DNA of 51,040 bases, from positions 1-51,040 of the forward strand of contig CAIJVD010000007.1 of the NCBI GenBank assembly GCA_903824045.1. Direction: 5' to 3'. Both the position numbers and the translations under genes were made by a program. Each line of letters opens with the position of its first letter. Positions within the stretch are counted from its first letter, which is position 1. A model generated the notes under the pieces. That model worked only from the letters and a program-made list of their open reading frames with translations. It searched no databases and had not been told where the DNA came from. The stretch comes from an uncultured Chlorobiaceae bacterium. GTDB taxonomy: Bacteria > Bacteroidota > Chlorobiia > Chlorobiales > Chlorobiaceae. This document shows positions 1 through 6,766 of the stretch, piece by piece.

Positions 1-212
1 CAATATTGTCAACTACTTCAAGCACAAGGTCTCAAACGCTGTATCTGAAGCCATAAACAGCAAGATCCAGCTATTAAAAGCAAGTTCGAGAGGGTTTAGG
101 AGCTTCGAAAGCTACAGGATAAGAATTCTCTTTTACTGTGGGAAGCTTGAAATGCAACTATAGCGGGTGCAGTAAAATGAAATTTAGTTTCCATTAAATT
201 CCGCGAAATGCC
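1..212 (+). mobile_element. ISL3-family insertion sequence, right end (cut by window edge)
   Basis: This is the 3' end of an insertion sequence. It contains the transposase C-terminus and ends in the 14-bp terminal repeat TTCCGCGAAATGCC at 199-212. The same 14 bp in inverse orientation (50900-50913) starts the IS copy at the other edge, which fixes the element boundary. The next 8 bases (213-220, ATACATTT) would be one copy of the 8-bp target duplication usual for ISL3 elements; the other copy lies outside the window. The element ends 20 nt before the TTG start of the next gene, so it has replaced that gene's native upstream region. Confidence 0.85.
2..163 (+). CDS. ISL3-family transposase, C-terminal fragment
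   Basis: The frame starting at base 2 runs open to a TAG at 161-163 and gives 53 residues, including NYFKHKVSNAVSEAINSKIQ, ASSRGFRSFESYRIR and ILFYCGKLEM. This is the characteristic C-terminal end of ISL3-family DDE transposases. Only the tail is present because the window starts inside the gene. Bases 72-141 are identical to the transposase tail at the right edge, after which the two copies diverge (stop codons TAG versus TAA). Confidence 0.85.
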   Translation, partial: NIVNYFKHKVSNAVSEAINSKIQLLKASSRGFRSFESYRIRILFYCGKLEMQL

Positions 213-232
213 ATACATTTTAGGAGACTCAA

Positions 233-1075
233 TTGTTCAATCTTTTAATTAGTGGCAGTGGATGGGCAAAATCAAGAGATACCATGCCCATCGGTCGTGT
301 GTTCGAATATACGGATCAGGAATTAATTGCAAACTTTCGTGCTGCAGATGGAACTATTAATTTTAGTGCTTTATCGTCACTTCCATGCCTATTCATGCAA
401 GAAACATTTGGTGACAGGAGCAGGGAAGTACGAGTCGGAACAATAATTCATGCAGCAATAACAGGGAAAGACGTTTTGCTTGAATATGCCTTAGATCCAC
501 GCATTCCTCCTTTTACCAATTCAGTTATTGAAGATTTTGCCCAAGAGTTTGGCATTTCTGACACATTTGAATTTAGTCGAACTCATTGGGCAATTAAGGA
601 CATAAACCTTTTTCAAGTATTGTTACATAATCTTCAACCACGGCGACAACAACCAAAAGTCTTTACAATTTCAGACCCCGAGAGAATTGAGCCTACGCTA
701 GTTTCTGCAATGATGCCATTCCATCCGGATTTTGACAATGTATACGGGAAAATAAAAATATTATCAGAATCTGTAGGTTTGCACTGTCGACGTGCTGACG
801 ATATTTGGGAGAATCCTGCAGTTATTCAAGATGTTGTATCGTTAATTGATCGTTCAAAAATTGTGATATGTGATTGCTCAAAGCGTAATCCAAATGTGTT
901 TTATGAGATAGGGATTGCTCACACACTCGGGCGTGAAACAATATTAATCACTCAGTCAGAATACGATATCCCTTTTGACCTGCGTCATTTGAGATATATC
1001 CAATATCTTAATAATGGCGAAGGAATTGCTGCCTTGTGTGCTAAGTTGTTACTTCGGTTACAGAATTTGATTTGA
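233..1075 (+). CDS. Nucleoside 2-deoxyribosyltransferase/TIR-like protein (integron cassette 1)
   Basis: A 280-residue soluble protein with a TTG start and a good ribosome site (AGGAG at 222-226, 6 nt away). Residues 1-150 form a domain I do not recognise. Residues 155-270 form a Rossmann-like fold of the nucleoside 2-deoxyribosyltransferase/TIR-like group, with SAMMPFHPDFD (158-168), CRRADDI (185-191) and RNPNVFYEIGIAH (218-230); Glu225 is at the place of the family's catalytic glutamate. Such domains hydrolyse or bind nucleotides and often act as effectors in anti-phage systems; that role here is inference. The gene is followed 14 nt later by an attC site, so it is an integron cassette. The IS end is 20 nt upstream, so its present promoter may come from the IS. 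Alternative: a housekeeping nucleoside-scavenging enzyme. Confidence 0.7.
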   Translation: MFNLLISGSGWAKSRDTMPIGRVFEYTDQELIANFRAADGTINFSALSSLPCLFMQETFGDRSREVRVGTIIHAAITGKDVLLEYALDPRIPPFTNSVIEDFAQEFGISDTFEFSRTHWAIKDINLFQVLLHNLQPRRQQPKVFTISDPERIEPTLVSAMMPFHPDFDNVYGKIKILSESVGLHCRRADDIWENPAVIQDVVSLIDRSKIVICDCSKRNPNVFYEIGIAHTLGRETILITQSEYDIPFDLRHLRYIQYLNNGEGIAALCAKLLLRLQNLI

Positions 1076-1089
1076 AAAAATGCAAAATT

Positions 1090-1179
1090 GCATAACCAAA
1101 AAATTAAGCTGACGGCGAGAAGCGCGGCGGTGCTGACGGAGCGTATTATTTGGCACCGCAGCTTATTTATTCGTTATGC
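1090..1179 (+). other. Integron attC site 1
   Basis: A 90-bp imperfect palindrome bounded by GCATAAC (1090-1096) and the core GTTATGC (1173-1179). Inside it, AAGCTGACGG (near 1107) pairs with CCGCAGCTT (near 1156) leaving one extra A unpaired, the unpaired base that sets attC strand choice. The site lies just after the stop of the 280-residue gene, as expected of a cassette. Confidence 0.82.
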
Positions 1180-1244
1180 ATTTTGATACCGAGCGTTCAG
1201 TCTCCAGAATCTCAAAATAATTTAGCAATTAGGGGAGTTTTAAA

Positions 1245-1907
1245 TTGGAACCTAAAGCAATAGTCCCCCTATCTGAACGGTCAGCCAGGAGCGTATGGAA
1301 AGAGATATTGGTACTATCTGTTGCGGGTACATCTAGCGCTGTAGGGCTCAACATCTGGATGTCACAGAAGGATTGGATTGGACACTTCGGTAAATCAATC
1401 GAAATTCACCCATTACCTTTCCTGGCCTCGGCAGTCGTGTTGGGGGCCATTTGGACGATTCGCGGAACGTTTGGTTTCTTCCGCTCGAATAACGTTGCCC
1501 CTATGGATCGAGACGATTACTTACGCCTTCGAGATTTGTACGGGGAATCTAGCGATTTTCCATCAGACAGGCTAACGAGATGGACCATCGCTGTCCTTCT
1601 TGTTACAGGAAGCTACGCGTTTCAAGCGGCACCAGACGCTGGTGATTCAACAAGGGTTTCTATTTTTACTTTCTGGCTACCCTTGTTGATGTACCTGTCT
1701 GCCGCCGTGTATGCATTTGATGTAACTTTAGTTTGTTTTGCTCTCGCGGCTGTTGCAGCATTGCTCTGGGGCATTTCTCTACTTCCTATTCCATTGGCCA
1801 TAGTAGTAGGTGCGGGAATAATCGCATATGCAATTTACAGGCGAGGAAAAAGTGCGAGGAGCACGCAACCAATCCCGGAAGACAAGAGTGAGCCTGAAGA
1901 GAAGTGA
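1245..1907 (+). CDS. Multi-pass membrane protein, probably truncated by a nonsense mutation (integron cassette 2)
   Basis: A 220-residue protein with TTG start and strong ribosome site (AGGGGAG, 1231-1237). Hydrophobic segments lie near residues 23-39, 56-75, 113-130, 142-160 and 163-197. The C-terminus is hydrophilic and acidic and ends KSEPEEK before a TGA at 1905-1907. The same frame continues open for 77 more codons to a TAA that overlaps the next attC site, so the original gene was probably about 298 codons and this is its N-terminal three quarters. No family recognised. It lies in a cassette between attC1 and attC2; the membrane part is intact and could still be made. Confidence 0.6.
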   Translation: MEPKAIVPLSERSARSVWKEILVLSVAGTSSAVGLNIWMSQKDWIGHFGKSIEIHPLPFLASAVVLGAIWTIRGTFGFFRSNNVAPMDRDDYLRLRDLYGESSDFPSDRLTRWTIAVLLVTGSYAFQAAPDAGDSTRVSIFTFWLPLLMYLSAAVYAFDVTLVCFALAAVAALLWGISLLPIPLAIVVGAGIIAYAIYRRGKSARSTQPIPEDKSEPEEK

Positions 1908-2141
1908 GAAGCCGAAGCTCGGCTTAAAGCGTTCGAAGCTGTATTGGCGGAGGCTGATTTATTCGCTTATGAACTAAACCATGGCTTAATCCCAGACGGA
2001 AACTCTGAGAGCAATCCAGGTTACGGACCAATGGACTTGGGTGAGTGGCGAGAATGGAAGCAGCAAGGGTTCGAGCAGACAGGGAATCTTTGGTTTAATC
2101 ATCCGGACGGGTTGCCCCCAAAAGAGAATGATGCCGCATAA
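1908..2141 (+). pseudogene. C-terminal tail of the cassette-2 membrane protein, separated by an in-frame TGA
   Basis: The frame of the preceding gene continues without interruption after its TGA for 77 codons to a TAA at 2139-2141. The tail begins EAEARLKAFEAVLAEAD and continues with a hydrophilic, acidic sequence containing LGEWREWKQQG and NLWFNHPDGLPPK. It reads as real protein, and its stop codon lies inside attC2 as cassette stops commonly do. A single TGG to TGA change would explain the break. A TTG at 1944 could restart translation, but no clear ribosome site precedes it. Confidence 0.6.
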
Positions 2142-2222
2142 CATGGCGCTCGACCTCGCTCTCTTCGGTCGCTGGACGCTGCGCGATAAAGCCGCGCAGC
2201 GCCGGTCAGCTTTACGTTATGC
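2136..2222 (+). other. Integron attC site 2
   Basis: An 87-bp site bounded by GCATAAC (2136-2142) and core GTTATGC (2216-2222). Internally GCTCGACC (2149-2156) pairs with GGTCAGC (2204-2210) with one unpaired base, followed by a GC-rich imperfect stem. The terminal 7-mers are the same as those of attC1, so the two sites belong to one array. The stop codon of the cassette-2 frame (2139-2141) lies inside the left box. Confidence 0.85.
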
Positions 2223-2239
2223 CCTAAGAGAGATAATTC

Positions 2240-2368
2240 ATGAGCCTTAGCGTCTCTCCTTCAAGCTCAATCCGATGGGCTGGCGTGTACAGCTTCCAGC
2301 TTCCGGGACGTTCGGAAAGCGCCGATGAAAACCGGAGAAAGCATCGACGAGGGGACGTTCGTAACTAA
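2240..2368 (+). pseudogene. Start of a small cassette ORF run into a dispersed repeat
   Basis: An ATG 17 nt after the attC2 core opens a 42-codon frame (MSLSVSPSSSIRWAGVYSFQ...). From about residue 23 the frame is made of the dispersed repeat described at 2305-2376, so the second half is not native coding sequence. The distance from attC to the start codon is typical of a cassette gene. I read it as the 5' end of a third cassette gene broken by the repeat. No family recognised. Confidence 0.3.
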
Positions 2369-2376
2369 CTCAACTT
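2305..2376 (+). repeat. Dispersed repeat, copy 1 (short form)
   Basis: GGGACGTTCG (2305-2314), then GAAAGCGCCGATGAAAACCG (2315-2334), then a second GAGGGGACGTTCG (2349-2361) followed by TAAC and a downstream block ending ACTTG. The same blocks recur near 6489-6538, 7480-7730 and 9375-9630. The 37-bp insert is flanked by a direct repeat of GGGACGTTCG. Its origin is unknown. Confidence 0.6.
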
Positions 2377-3025
2377 GTTTTCGTCGCTACCCGTTTACCC
2401 AAGGAACCACCCGGCAAGGCGTTCTGTAATATTGATCAAGAGAAGCTCGCTCATTGTGGCTTGATAAGGTTATTCGCACCGGTTCGCGGTATCAACAAAA
2501 CATTATATCGCAATACGTTGATACTCCTGCCCGACTCTCAGCAAAAACATCTGTCAAGATAGTGTTGTTTTCCGAACCTTCAAAAACAGGGGGGACGGTG
2601 AGGATGGGCGAGCAGGGATCGGGGCACTTGCAACACTATCGATGAGTCAAGATTTTTAGGAAAATTCCCGACAGATCGGGGAGAAAGATTCTTTTGTAGA
2701 AGATTCAGCCAATAAGCTCTCCCCAGCTCTTATAATCGGTTTATTATTAACCCAATGAAGAAGTGTTTGTTGAGTGTTACGCTGCGGAGCTATTTTTAAT
2801 GGAGTTTGCAGTATAGTTGACAGGTTGTAAACTGTATTTTATTATAATGATGCACTCAAGTCTCCGAAAAAAAAGAAATATATCGCATAAGTTACTTTTA
2901 TTAAATCAATTAATAGTTATTAGTCTGGTTCAGAATTTATGTGTTACATGGGTTTTGTATTCAAAAAACTGCGAGTTAAATGGTTCAACAAACGCCTTGT
3001 TAAGCAGAGAGTGAAAAATGAAGTA
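2377..3025. other. Intergenic stretch without a recognisable gene
   Basis: I see no supported gene in about 650 bp. The stretch becomes AT-rich after 2700. It contains one member of the short palindrome family, TCCCGACAGATCGGGGA at 2666-2682. The short open frames here (62-65 codons) lack ribosome sites and family features. Confidence 0.5.
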
Positions 3026-3061
3026 TTGACTTATAGTCCACATTTGATTATTTTAAAACTT
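3026..3061 (+). promoter_or_regulatory. Methyltransferase promoter overlapped by a C-box operator; leaderless mRNA predicted
   Basis: TTGACT (3026-3031) and TATTTT (3049-3054) are separated by 17 bp and form a sigma-70-type promoter. Its predicted start falls on, or within a base or two of, the ATG at 3062, so the transcript should be leaderless; there is indeed no ribosome site. GACTTATAGTC (3028-3038) is a perfect C-box (GACT-N3-AGTC) overlapping the -35 element. Bound controller protein would be expected to repress the methyltransferase once enough has accumulated. Confidence 0.75.
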
Positions 3062-3916
3062 ATGAGCACACAAGATTTTATAAAAACTCTCGGTACTCCA
3101 TATTACGAATCAGAGTCAGTGATTATCTATAACTCTGATTGTAGAGATGGTATTAACAGACTGAAGAACTCAGACTTAGCTATTGATTGTACGATTACTA
3201 GCCCTCCATATAATATTGGAAAAGAGTACGAAGAAATTATTGGACTTGTAGAATATCGGGATTGGCTTTCAAATATCGTTAACAGCATTTATGACATAAC
3301 TTCGGATTCTGGTGCGTTTCTTTTAAATGTTGGGTATGTTGATGTGCCGCAAAAAGGAAAAGCAGTTCCGATTACATATCTACTGTGGGAACATATTGAT
3401 TTTTATCTTCAGCAAGAGATAATTTGGAACTACGGTGCAGGTGTGGCCTGCAAAAAAATGTTGTCACCGCGAAATGAAAAAATTCTTTGGTATCTTAAAA
3501 ACGCTTCTGAGTATACTTTTAATCTTGATGAAATCAGAGATTCTGATGTAAAATATCCCAACCAAAAGAAAAACGGAAAACTCAGGTGCAATACACTTGG
3601 GAAAAACCCATCTGATGTCTGGCAAATAGCAAAGGTTACATCAGGAGACAATAGGGCTTCAGCAGAAAGGACTGATCATCCGGCGCAATTCCCAACAGAT
3701 CTTATTGATAGGCTAGTAAAAGGCTTTACAAATAAGAATGACATAGTGTTAGACCCGTTCATGGGTTCAGGTACGACCGCAGTTAGTTGCATAAATAATG
3801 GTCGTAAATGTATTGGATTTGAAATAAGACCTGATTATTGCGAGATAATTAAATGGCGTCTCGAGCGAACTTATCAAGTAAAAAAACAAGAGGAAAATGT
3901 TTTATCTCTATTTTGA
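3062..3916 (+). CDS. Type II restriction-modification system DNA methyltransferase (probably N4-cytosine)
   Basis: It transfers a methyl group from S-adenosylmethionine to the system's recognition site, protecting host DNA. In the 284-residue protein counted from 3062, TSPPYN (46-51) is the catalytic motif IV, in the SPPY form usual for N4-cytosine enzymes. DPFMGSGTT, about 50 residues from the C-terminus, is the AdoMet-binding motif I. The order IV before I marks the beta class. The frame is open from an ATG at 2939, but I chose 3062 because promoter and C-box lie directly before it. The gene is convergent with the endonuclease and overlaps its 3' end by 9 bp. N6-adenine methylation is the alternative. 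Confidence 0.88.
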   Translation: MSTQDFIKTLGTPYYESESVIIYNSDCRDGINRLKNSDLAIDCTITSPPYNIGKEYEEIIGLVEYRDWLSNIVNSIYDITSDSGAFLLNVGYVDVPQKGKAVPITYLLWEHIDFYLQQEIIWNYGAGVACKKMLSPRNEKILWYLKNASEYTFNLDEIRDSDVKYPNQKKNGKLRCNTLGKNPSDVWQIAKVTSGDNRASAERTDHPAQFPTDLIDRLVKGFTNKNDIVLDPFMGSGTTAVSCINNGRKCIGFEIRPDYCEIIKWRLERTYQVKKQEENVLSLF

Positions 3917-4495
3917 GTACAATGTGATAAATTTCAAACTATATGTTTCAGGAGATAATCGTGCTTGTTGACCAGTTGAAGCAGATTGAGCAATCCAGTC
4001 GGAATGTTCGATATAACCAAATTTTATAGCGGTAATATTCGGTTTTGGGTTTTTTTCTGTTGGCTTTTCAAAGTTTACTGTTATGAAATAACCGTCTTTG
4101 TTTTTTCTTTGCCCTTCCGTTGCAGGTTGTGCGTAACTACGGTTTGCAAAAATCTGGGATTTGTTTGAAGATGCTTTTATTTCTACGGAGAAATCTTCAT
4201 CAGTAACACAATGAATATCTTTTTCAGTCTTGTTTTTCCCGACACGAAAAATCTTTGGGTATTTGATATTGAAATTGTGAGCAACTAGTTCATGCAAAAA
4301 AAAGCTGATAATTTGTGGTGCTGGAAATATTTCTTTCCCAATTTGGAATGGACCGATATGTGAAGTAAATATTGCCTCCCAAGACATACGTACAACTGAT
4401 ACTACTTCTTCTTTTGAAAAAGGGTGTTTTTTTATGAGTGCCTCTGTGATTTTTTTCCATTCAGACTTTGATTTACCTGCATACGGAGAGTTCAT
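3908..4495 (-). CDS. Type II restriction endonuclease, ScaI-like family
   Basis: A 195-residue protein in the endonuclease position: directly after the controller gene (ATGA overlap at 4492-4495) and tail-to-tail with the methyltransferase. A PD-(D/E)XK-type core is visible as DEDFSVEIKAS in mid-protein, followed by SQIFANRSYAQ and near the end HSDWIAQSASTGQQARLS. From memory of the family these blocks match ScaI-type enzymes, which cut AGTACT; this specificity is a guess without an alignment. Translation is probably coupled to the upstream controller gene. Codon use is AT-rich compared with the core genes further right, in keeping with horizontal acquisition. Confidence 0.7.
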   Translation of the reverse strand: MNSPYAGKSKSEWKKITEALIKKHPFSKEEVVSVVRMSWEAIFTSHIGPFQIGKEIFPAPQIISFFLHELVAHNFNIKYPKIFRVGKNKTEKDIHCVTDEDFSVEIKASSNKSQIFANRSYAQPATEGQRKNKDGYFITVNFEKPTEKNPKPNITAIKFGYIEHSDWIAQSASTGQQARLSPETYSLKFITLYSK

Positions 4496-4737
4496 TCTTT
4501 TTCCTCGATGTTGATTAAAAGCTTATTTAAAAAGGCTTTATTGGTTAGCCCTAGCCCTTTAATTACTTTTTCAAGTGAGTTTACTGTAAGATTTCGAGCA
4601 AGTCGCTCAACGCCAGATATATACGTTCTGTCTAAATCTGAATTTTCTGCAAGTTTTTCTTGGCTCAATCCAATAGAGACACGCTCATCTTTTATTGTCT
4701 TGGCTACAGCAAGTAACAGTTTAGTTGTGCTTTCCAT
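4492..4737 (-). CDS. Controller (C) protein of the restriction-modification system, XRE-type
   Basis: An 81-residue helix-turn-helix regulator of the size of known C proteins. GLSQEKLAENSDLDRTYISG (residues 23-42) is the DNA-binding helix-turn-helix, followed by VERLARNLTVNSLEKVIKGL. The pattern is close to C.Esp1396I as I remember it. In such systems the dimer first activates its own operon from a left site, delaying the endonuclease until methylation is done, and represses from the right site at high level. Both sites can be read upstream (4746-4787), and a further C-box sits on the methyltransferase promoter. The gene overlaps the endonuclease start by 4 bp and has no ribosome site, which fits a leaderless transcript. 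Confidence 0.9.
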   Translation of the reverse strand: MESTTKLLLAVAKTIKDERVSIGLSQEKLAENSDLDRTYISGVERLARNLTVNSLEKVIKGLGLTNKAFLNKLLINIEEKE

Positions 4738-4745
4738 AATTCGTA

Positions 4746-4787
4746 ATTATACGCAAAGGTAGACTATCAGACCACGGACTATAAGTC
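4746..4787 (-). promoter_or_regulatory. Paired C-box operator and leaderless promoter of the controller-endonuclease operon
   Basis: Read on the minus strand: GACTTATAGTC (4787-4777), CGTG, then GTCTGATAGTC (4772-4762), and the -10 box TATAAT (4751-4746). The first box is a perfect C-box and the second an imperfect one. Their centres are 15 bp apart, and the second overlaps the expected -35 position (4774-4769), as in known activator/repressor C-box pairs. The -10 box ends 8 nt before the ATG at 4737, so transcription should start at or next to the start codon. Confidence 0.8.
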
Positions 4788-5173
4788 ACTACTGAGTTGA
4801 TGCCGATATCCATGCAAGAATAGCCGAGCTACGCAGGTTCTCTTGACATTTATCGAAAATGCGCTGTTTGTCTTTTAAGGGTAATGTCGATGTGAAAATT
4901 ACAATTCTTTAAACTTTCATCCGCAGTTCAGTCTTTCAGCACTATTCGGTTACCCTGCATGTCGAGTATAGGATTATGGATTGATGATGCCCCGACAATT
5001 CTCTTACCTGCTTTTATTTTGTTTATTTATGACGGAAAAATCTGTAGCTTTACAGTATTATATTGCGGTACTGTTTTCACTGAAGAGTAGATCATTTGTG
5101 ACGGGTTGTCAGGCATGTATTATTTGGATTACCATTCAAAAATCTTCGGTTTAGGCGGATCAATCTAATTATT
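4788..5173. other. Intergenic stretch without a recognisable gene
   Basis: About 390 bp between the restriction operon promoter and the attC-like core at 5174. I find no open frame with a ribosome site, no repeat shared with the rest of the window, and no left half of an attC site to match the core. Confidence 0.4.
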
Positions 5174-5180
5174 GTTAGCC
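5174..5180 (+). other. Lone attC core site (GTTAGCC)
   Basis: GTTAGCC fits the integron core GTTRRRY and lies 2 nt before the ATG of the protease cassette, as expected of a cassette junction. No matching left box was found within 130 bp upstream, so the preceding attC appears truncated, perhaps by the event that brought in the restriction-modification DNA. A 7-bp match can also be chance. Confidence 0.45.
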
Positions 5181-5182
5181 CT

Positions 5183-5842
5183 ATGAAGGCAATCAAATCT
5201 GCCATGCCGGTATTGATCGAAACCGGGTACGACGAGTGGCCATACGCGGTACGCGGCACTTTCTTTGTGGCAGACGTCGCGGGTGCCATGTACGTTGTTA
5301 CCGCGCGGCATGTGGTTGAGGGTAATAGCGCAACTTCAGTCTTCTTTCGCTACCGCAGTGGCTCTCGGTATAGCTTGCCGTTAGATCAAACAGTAATCGT
5401 CAAAGAATATGCTGGCCCTGAAAGCCCTGAGTACACCGATGTAATCCTCTACCGCATCGCAGTCGATGAAATATCAGAGCCCTTCGTCAATGCAAAATTG
5501 GATACTGAAAGAAGGCCTTGGAGCCTCCTCACAAAAGGTGATTCAATAATTTTTCGAGGCTATCCTTCGGAGCTTCAAGGTGCGGAGGCTAGCGGCCTCA
5601 AGGAGCAGGGTGTCGTCATGGACGCAAAGTACAGCGGCCTCGGTACTCACCCTGGCTGTCATGAGATTGAGTTGTTCCCATCGGAGCTGTTCACGTTTCA
5701 TGACGGCTTCAGCGGCTCACCAGTTTTTCTATTCAAGGACGGCAAAACTCAGCTGGTTGGCTTGCTGGTAAAGGCAAACTCTTATCAAAGCAGGGCTCTG
5801 TTTGTAGATGGGTCAGTTATTCATGCATTGGCGTCGGGCTAA
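5183..5842 (+). CDS. Trypsin-like serine protease, cytoplasmic (integron cassette)
   Basis: A 219-residue protein with the chymotrypsin-fold triad in order: His43 in VVTARHVVEG, Asp86 in EYTDVILYRI, and Ser177 in DGFSGSPVF, where GFSGSP matches the usual GDSGGP. There is no signal peptide or membrane segment, so it should act in the cytoplasm, unlike DegP/HtrA enzymes; it also lacks a PDZ domain. Stand-alone trypsin-like domains of this kind occur in bacterial immune systems as effectors activated by a partner; that role is inference. The gene starts 2 nt after a core site and its TAA (5840-5842) lies within attC3, so it is a compact cassette. A 63-codon frame inside it is a shadow. Confidence 0.85.
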   Translation: MKAIKSAMPVLIETGYDEWPYAVRGTFFVADVAGAMYVVTARHVVEGNSATSVFFRYRSGSRYSLPLDQTVIVKEYAGPESPEYTDVILYRIAVDEISEPFVNAKLDTERRPWSLLTKGDSIIFRGYPSELQGAEASGLKEQGVVMDAKYSGLGTHPGCHEIELFPSELFTFHDGFSGSPVFLFKDGKTQLVGLLVKANSYQSRALFVDGSVIHALASG

Positions 5843-5914
5843 CAAGAGCATCAAGCCGACGACCACGCCTCCGCTTCGCAACGGTACTGCTGCGGCTTAT
5901 GTTCGGCGTTATCC
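5837..5914 (+). other. Integron attC site 3
   Basis: A 78-bp site bounded by GGCTAAC (5837-5843) and core GTTATCC (5908-5914). Internally AAGCCGACG (5853-5861) pairs with CGGCTT (5893-5898), with an unpaired base and a GC-rich stem. The protease stop codon overlaps the left box. The core differs from those of attC1 and attC2, which is normal between unrelated cassettes. Confidence 0.8.
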
Positions 5915-5926
5915 ATCAATGAATAA

Positions 5927-6087
5927 ATGCTTTCGGAAAATTTCTTTTTTTATTACGATGCCCCACAGCATGTTTATATCACTATGCGAAACCTTCTTTA
6001 ATCGATCGTGGGTATGAAGCGTGGCAAGATGCCGATCCCGACAGGTTGGGATCAGCGTTACCAGGGGTAAACAGAATTTCTTTTTGA
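5927..6087 (+). pseudogene. Frameshifted remnant of a cassette gene
   Basis: An ATG 13 nt after attC3 opens MLSENFFFYYDAPQHVYITM and stops after 24 codons. A one-base shift restores LIDRGYEAWQDADP, which reads on smoothly. Inside this second part sits a 16-bp palindrome (6036-6051); without it the frame would read WQDADQRYQG and stop. I read it as a small cassette gene with a frameshift and a palindrome insertion. No family recognised. Confidence 0.35.
6036..6051. repeat. Short palindromic element TCCCGACAGGTTGGGA
   Basis: One of three related palindromes in the accessory region (also 2666-2682 and 10182-10197), consensus close to TCCCGACWSRTYGGGA. It can form a 6-7 bp stem. It sits within a decayed cassette gene. 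Confidence 0.55.
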
Positions 6088-6766
6088 GGCACCTGCTGAT
6101 CTACATATTCCCCAGTGCTGCCAAAAATAGCTCGAAGTTGATTATTTCCTGTTCCAGTCTGACTCTGTTGCTGAGGCGGTTTTCGCGGAAGTCGTTGTGT
6201 GGACGAGGGGACATCCTATATTGAAACCACCAAAAACAAAGTTTTACCGTTTACACAATAACCCAACCGGTGCTGTTCACAGCACAAAATAAAGAGGCGG
6301 GTTGCTCACTTCTGTAGAATCTCGTACCTTATCGTTATCTGGTATCCGACATGCTGATGAACGGCTGTCAAGCATCCTTTGTCCAGGTTCCAGGATTCGA
6401 GTTCAACTTCGGGGGCATTGTTTGATAACGATAATAACTCCTCACCCCTCTTACCTTGTTCTACCGATAACTTTATTTTATAAAATCAGTTATCCGCTAT
6501 TTCACCAACGAGGGGACGTTCGTAACAAACTCTACTTGCGTCGGCATTTCAGCCTTCCACCGTTATCCGTTTGCCCCTTTCTGTTGGGGTGATGAGTGTT
6601 GTTTATATTCTGATCTCTCCTCGCCCGCAACTTTGCTTTTTGTTGAGTTTTAGTGGAAAGATCGATATCTTTGCAGTAAGAAATTCGAGGTAAGCTGTCC
6701 GGTTATTTTTTTTCTGATATAGATTGATCATTCTCAACAATGTCAGGATAAGAAAAGGAGGAGAAT
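6088..6766. other. Non-coding accessory stretch with dispersed repeat copy 2
   Basis: No supported gene. A partial repeat motif (GACGAGGGGAC) lies near 6202. A fuller copy at 6489-6538 reads GTTATCCGCTATTTCA, then CGAGGGGACGTTCG, then TAACAAACTCTACTTG. The same junction occurs at 7681-7730. The open frames here have no ribosome site. Confidence 0.5.

Noticed and set aside
1905-1907. TGA as selenocysteine codon
   Set aside because: No SECIS-like hairpin is evident directly after it and the surrounding helix gives no reason for a redox residue; a nonsense mutation is simpler.
2454-3014. Small open frames of 63-65 codons
   Set aside because: No ribosome sites, low-complexity AT-driven composition and no family features.
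4736-4750. ATAATT-CGT-AATTAT palindrome as a separate operator
   Set aside because: It contains the -10 box and start codon of the controller gene, and the C-boxes explain regulation without it.
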